Shown piece by piece: positions 60,689 to 64,000 of a stretch of 64,000 nt of DNA; positions within the stretch are counted from its first letter, which is position 1; every line of letters starts with the position of its first letter. A model generated the notes under the pieces. That model saw nothing but the letters and a program-made list of their open reading frames with translations. It was not told where the DNA came from and did no database searches. The stretch is from the NCBI RefSeq assembly GCF_905475345.1, contig NC_066594.1, positions 2,742,501 through 2,806,500 on the forward strand, read 5' to 3'. The DNA comes from Vespula vulgaris. Taxonomy: Eukaryota; Arthropoda; Insecta; Hymenoptera; Vespidae. Position numbers and translations under genes: made by a program.

Positions 60689-62212
60689 TTGCGCTCTCTG
60701 TTATTGGCGGGATTCAGCGTGCCACTTCTTTGCAGTTCATGTGACCCGGATACAAATTCTGATTTTCCCAGAAAATTTTCGCAGAACCAATCCTTTGTAC
60801 TTAATCAGAAAGGGCGTTTACGCTTCCTGTTATTGAAAACGATGAACGTGCCACTTCCTCACAGTTCCTATGACCCGGGTACAAATCCTGATTTGCGGAG
60901 AAAAATTTCGCAGAACCAATCCTTTGTATTTACAGAGAAAGGGCGTTTACGCTTCCTGGTATTGGCAGGGATGAACGTGCCACTTCCTCGCAGTTCCTAT
61001 GACCCGGATACAAATTCTGATTTGCGGAGAAAAATTTCGCAGAACCAATCCTTTGTATTTACAGAGAAAGGGCGTTTACGCTTCCTGGTATTGGCAGGGA
61101 TGAACGTGCCACTTCCTCGTAGTTCCTATTATCCTGATACAAATCCTGATTTGCGGAGAAAAATTCCACGGAACCAATCCTTTGTATTTACTCAGAAAGG
61201 GCGTTTACGCTTCCTGGTATTGGCGGGGATGAACGTGCCACTTCCTCGTAATTCCTATGATCCTGATACAAATCCTGATTTGCAGAGAAAAATTCCGCAG
61301 AACCAATCGTTTGTATTTACTCAGAAAGGGAGGTTACGCTTCCTGATATTGGCAGGGATGAACGTGTCACTTCCTCGTAGTTCCTATGATCCTGATACAA
61401 ATCCTGATTTGCGGAGAAAAATTTCGCAGAACCAATCCTTTGTATTTACAGAGAAAGGGCGTTTACGCTTCCTGGTATTGGCAGGGATGAACGTGCCACT
61501 TCCTCGCAGTTCCTATGACCCGGATACAAATTCTGATTTGCGGAGAAAAATTTCGCAGAACCAATCCTTTGTATTTACAGAGAAAGGGCGTTTACGCTTC
61601 CTGGTATTGGCAGGGATGAACGTGCCACTTCCTCGTAGTTCCTATTATCCTGATACAAATCCTGATTTGCGGAGAAAAATTCCGCGGAACCAATCCTTTG
61701 TATTTACTCAGAAAGGGCGTTTACGCTTCCTGGTATTGGCGGGGATGAACGTGCCACTTCCTCGTAATTCCTATGATCCTGATACAAATCCTGATTTGCA
61801 GAGAAAAATTCCGCAGAACCAATCGTTTGTATTTACTCAGAAAGGGAGGTTACGCTTCCTGATATTGGCAGGGATGAACGTGTCACTTCCTCGTAGTTCC
61901 TATGATCCTGATACAAATCCTGATTTGCGGAGAAAAATTTCGCAGAACCAATCCTTTGTATTTACAGAGAAAGGGCGTTTACGCTTCCTGGTATTGGCAG
62001 GGATGAACGTGCCACTTCCTCGCAGTTCCTATGACCCGGATACAAATTCTGATTTGCGGAGAAAAATTTCGCAGAACCAATCCTTTGTATTTACAGAGAA
62101 AGGGCGTTTACGCTTCCTGGTATTGGCAGGGATGAACGTGCCACTTCCTCGCAGTTCCTATGACCCGGATACAAATCCTGATTTGTCGAGAAAATTATCG
62201 TGGAACCAATAG
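60689..62212 (+). CDS. Open reading frame of ~12 tandem 43-residue repeats (hypothetical, inside the satellite)
   Basis: Here the unit is exactly 129 bp (landmark GCGTTTACGC or its AGGTTACGC variant every 129 bp from 60814 to 62104). The frame runs open for 507 codons, with the first ATG at 60842 (456 residues from there). The repeat reads MNVPLPRSSYDPDTNPDLRR, then a KI(S/P)QNQSFVFT(E/Q)KGRL segment and RFLVLAG. Relative to flanking units, one base is gained in the CGCTTCCTGG segment and the in-frame TAG after CCAA has become TCC/TCG. Units 3-6 repeat as 7-10, then unit 3 again. No signal peptide, transmembrane helix or known domain was seen. Nothing upstream identifies a promoter specific to it. 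It may be a real repeat protein, a relic, or chance openness preserved by recent amplification. Confidence 0.4.
   Translation: MRSLLLAGFSVPLLCSSCDPDTNSDFPRKFSQNQSFVLNQKGRLRFLLLKTMNVPLPHSSYDPGTNPDLRRKISQNQSFVFTEKGRLRFLVLAGMNVPLPRSSYDPDTNSDLRRKISQNQSFVFTEKGRLRFLVLAGMNVPLPRSSYYPDTNPDLRRKIPRNQSFVFTQKGRLRFLVLAGMNVPLPRNSYDPDTNPDLQRKIPQNQSFVFTQKGRLRFLILAGMNVSLPRSSYDPDTNPDLRRKISQNQSFVFTEKGRLRFLVLAGMNVPLPRSSYDPDTNSDLRRKISQNQSFVFTEKGRLRFLVLAGMNVPLPRSSYYPDTNPDLRRKIPRNQSFVFTQKGRLRFLVLAGMNVPLPRNSYDPDTNPDLQRKIPQNQSFVFTQKGRLRFLILAGMNVSLPRSSYDPDTNPDLRRKISQNQSFVFTEKGRLRFLVLAGMNVPLPRSSYDPDTNSDLRRKISQNQSFVFTEKGRLRFLVLAGMNVPLPRSSYDPDTNPDLSRKLSWNQ
60689..62212. repeat. Satellite array, central block, exact 129-bp period
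   Basis: Eleven consecutive intervals of exactly 129 bp separate this block from the 128-bp flanks. The sequence differs from flank units at many sites (for example CCAATCC for CCAATAG, TTCCTATGA for TTCATGTGA). A four-unit higher-order repeat (516 bp) is visible from variants such as Tyr-Tyr, Asn-Ser and NVS. Confidence 0.97.
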
Positions 62213-63060
62213 ACTGTATTTTCTAGAAGGGGCGTATACGCTTTCCGTTATTGGTGGGATTCAGCGTGCCACTTCTTCGCAGTTCATGTGACCCGGATAC
62301 AAATCCTGATTTGTCGAGAAAATTATCGCGGAACCAATAGACTGTATTTTCTAGAAGGGGCGTATAAGCTCTCCGTTAGTGGTGGGATTCAGCGTGCCAC
62401 TTCTTCGCAGTTCATGTGACCCGGATACAAATCCTGATTTGCCGAGAAAATTTTCGCGGAACCAATAGTTTGTATTTTCTAAAAGAGGCGCATGCGCTCT
62501 CTGTTATTGGCGGGATTCAGCGTGCCACTTCTTCGCAGTTCATGTGACCCGGATACAAATTCTGATTTGCCGAGAAAATTTTCGCGGAACCAATAGTTTG
62601 TATTTTCTAAAAGAGGCGCATGCGCTCTCTGTTATTGGCGGGATTCAGCGTGCCACTTCTTCGCAGTTCATGTGACCCGGATACAAATCCTGATTTGCCG
62701 AGAAAATTTACGCGGAACCAATAGTTTGTATTTTCTAAAAGAGGCGCATGCGCTCTCTGTTATTGGCGGGATTCAGCGTGCCACTTCTTCGCAGTTCATG
62801 TGACCCGGATACAAATCCTGATTTGCCGAGAAAATTTTCGCGGAATCAATAGTTTGTATTTTCTAAAAGAGGCGCATGCGCTCTCTGTTATTGGCGGGAT
62901 TCAGCGTGCCACTTCTTCGCAGTTCATGTGACCCGGATACAAATCCTGATTTGCCGAGAAAATTTTCGCGGAAACAATAGCTTGTATTTTTTAGCAGGGG
63001 CGTATACGCTCTCTGTTATTGGTAAGATTCGGCCTGCCACCTCTTCACATATCATTTGTC
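62213..63060. repeat. Satellite array, right block, exact 128-bp period
   Basis: Landmarks lie at 62232 and 62360 (GCGTATACGC, GCGTATAAGC), then perfect GCGCATGCGC at 62488, 62616, 62744 and 62872, and GCGTATACGC again at 63000. The array fades out after GATTCGGCCTGCCACCTCTTCA near 63050. Confidence 0.97.
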
Positions 63061-64000
63061 TCGCTTGGAAATTTGTTTCTGGAAAAAATGTTCTCTTTTT
63101 CCAATATTGGGAGTAAAATGTTCTGGATTGTGGATTATGTGAAGGATTTATTGCAAAACGCCTTTTATTTCTTTGAAATAAATCATTTTTATTTTTAATT
63201 TGGATTGTTAATACATAGTACATACATTTTGTTTTATATTTATACAATTATTTTATCATATAAATGTTTTTGAAAATTGGCATCACATGATGTGTTCTTC
63301 AAGTTGGCACCATATGAATTATTCATGCAAATTTTCGCCGTATGTTTTGTTGAGGTCTCACGAAAGTTTCTTATTTTTTAAGATAATTGTATCATCCTGT
63401 ATGATGTCTTGCATGGCCGTTGTTATCAGATATGTATCACTCTTCCATCATGCATTTCTGGTACCCGTTTAGATGTTTGTGCCTTAGACGTCCTTACGCA
63501 ACATCAGCGTATCAAATGTTATTGATTTCTATACGATGACATTTCCTGTAACATAAAAATGGAATATGCTTAGCAATCCTGTAAACAGCTGTCTTCGTTC
63601 TTTCCGATACTGTTCAGTTGATCTTTATTTTACTTTATCTGTTTTTTATGTATAAATGTATGCATATGTATAAAATAATATCTTTTAGGAATAAATTGTT
63701 GAAAGGAAACGCGCGTTACTTTGGTTCGAACAATTTCGGAATATTGTTAAAAATTTCTATCGGAATATTGTTAAAAAATAAGAGACATAGTTCTCTTCAA
63801 TACATGTGTAAGTACTTTTCCGTGCTTTAACTGGATGTTTTGTAGCTTATCTGATATGAGAACTTAGTCGGGAGTTTATCAGAAAAGATTGTCTTATCAT
63901 TGCATCAAAACAAGCAAGTGTTACCATCGGCTTTTTGAAGGTTAATGTTTTTGTTTTACGAAAGAATCGGCATTTTTATAATACACATACATATATAAAT
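63061..64000. other. Sequence beyond the satellite, no gene recognised
   Basis: AT-rich. Contains a direct repeat of TCGGAATATTGTTAAAAA at 63735-63776. Short frames (63287-63472, 63618-63830) lack recognisable features. Confidence 0.5.

Noticed and set aside
57950..63060. CRISPR-like array of regular repeats
   Set aside because: Units are contiguous tandem copies without unique spacers, and the setting is a eukaryotic genome.
62924..63247. Minus-strand frame of 107 codons at the satellite edge
   Set aside because: It runs from AT-rich flank into the antisense of the last satellite unit. No repeat-wide conservation of this frame.

Overview
The window looks like animal nuclear DNA, most likely from an insect and probably a hymenopteran. 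The basis is very AT-rich sequence, long introns with GT..AG ends, dense (TA)n and (GA)n/(CT)n microsatellites, and one large split gene whose protein resembles the insect/vertebrate FRMD3/FRMD5 family. The order-level call is inference from composition only. No bacterial, organellar or viral gene organisation is visible, and I recognised no tRNA, rRNA or CRISPR array. Most long open frames here are translations of microsatellites. || Positions 1-39211 (plus strand) hold nine exons of one FERM-domain gene of the FRMD5/FRMD3 type (Drosophila CG5022-like). The exons are 3744-3786, 7954-8130, 9325-9536, 21184-21336, 27037-27125, 32669-32895, 34809-34976, 37133-37984 and 38736-39211. All splice phases agree, and together they make 799 codons including the stop. 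They cover the end of FERM lobe F1, lobes F2 and F3, the FERM-adjacent region, a long Ser/Thr-rich insert, a His/Gln-rich stretch, one transmembrane helix and a conserved short C-terminal tail. The N-terminal exons lie upstream of the window. || The introns carry several mobile-element remnants. The most striking is a pair of nearly identical ~850-bp copies of one repeat in opposite orientation (about 1050-1905 and 33003-33850). The pair flanks six exons and could fold the pre-mRNA into a long duplex. A ~355-bp MITE (22204-22558) and a hAT-like pair of ends (5636 and 7821) are also present. || Positions 39212-49790 are the 3' UTR and intergenic sequence: microsatellites, a ~75-bp minisatellite near 41.1-41.6 kb and a small inverted-repeat element at 40304-40634. 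At 49.8-50.0 kb a CpG-rich promoter-like island with a full CRE precedes a probable first coding exon that ends exactly at its ATG (50478-50480). This suggests a second plus-strand gene, whose identity I cannot determine. || From about 57.95 to 63.06 kb lies a GC-richer tandem array of about 40 units. It has exact 128-bp periodicity on both flanks, with a central block whose period is exactly 129 bp. The extra base and the loss of a stop codon give the central block a continuous reading frame of 43-residue repeats (60689-62212). Both parts show higher-order repeats (7 x 128 bp and 4 x 129 bp), and each flank unit carries the palindrome GCGCATGCGC. This array is the most unusual object in the window.
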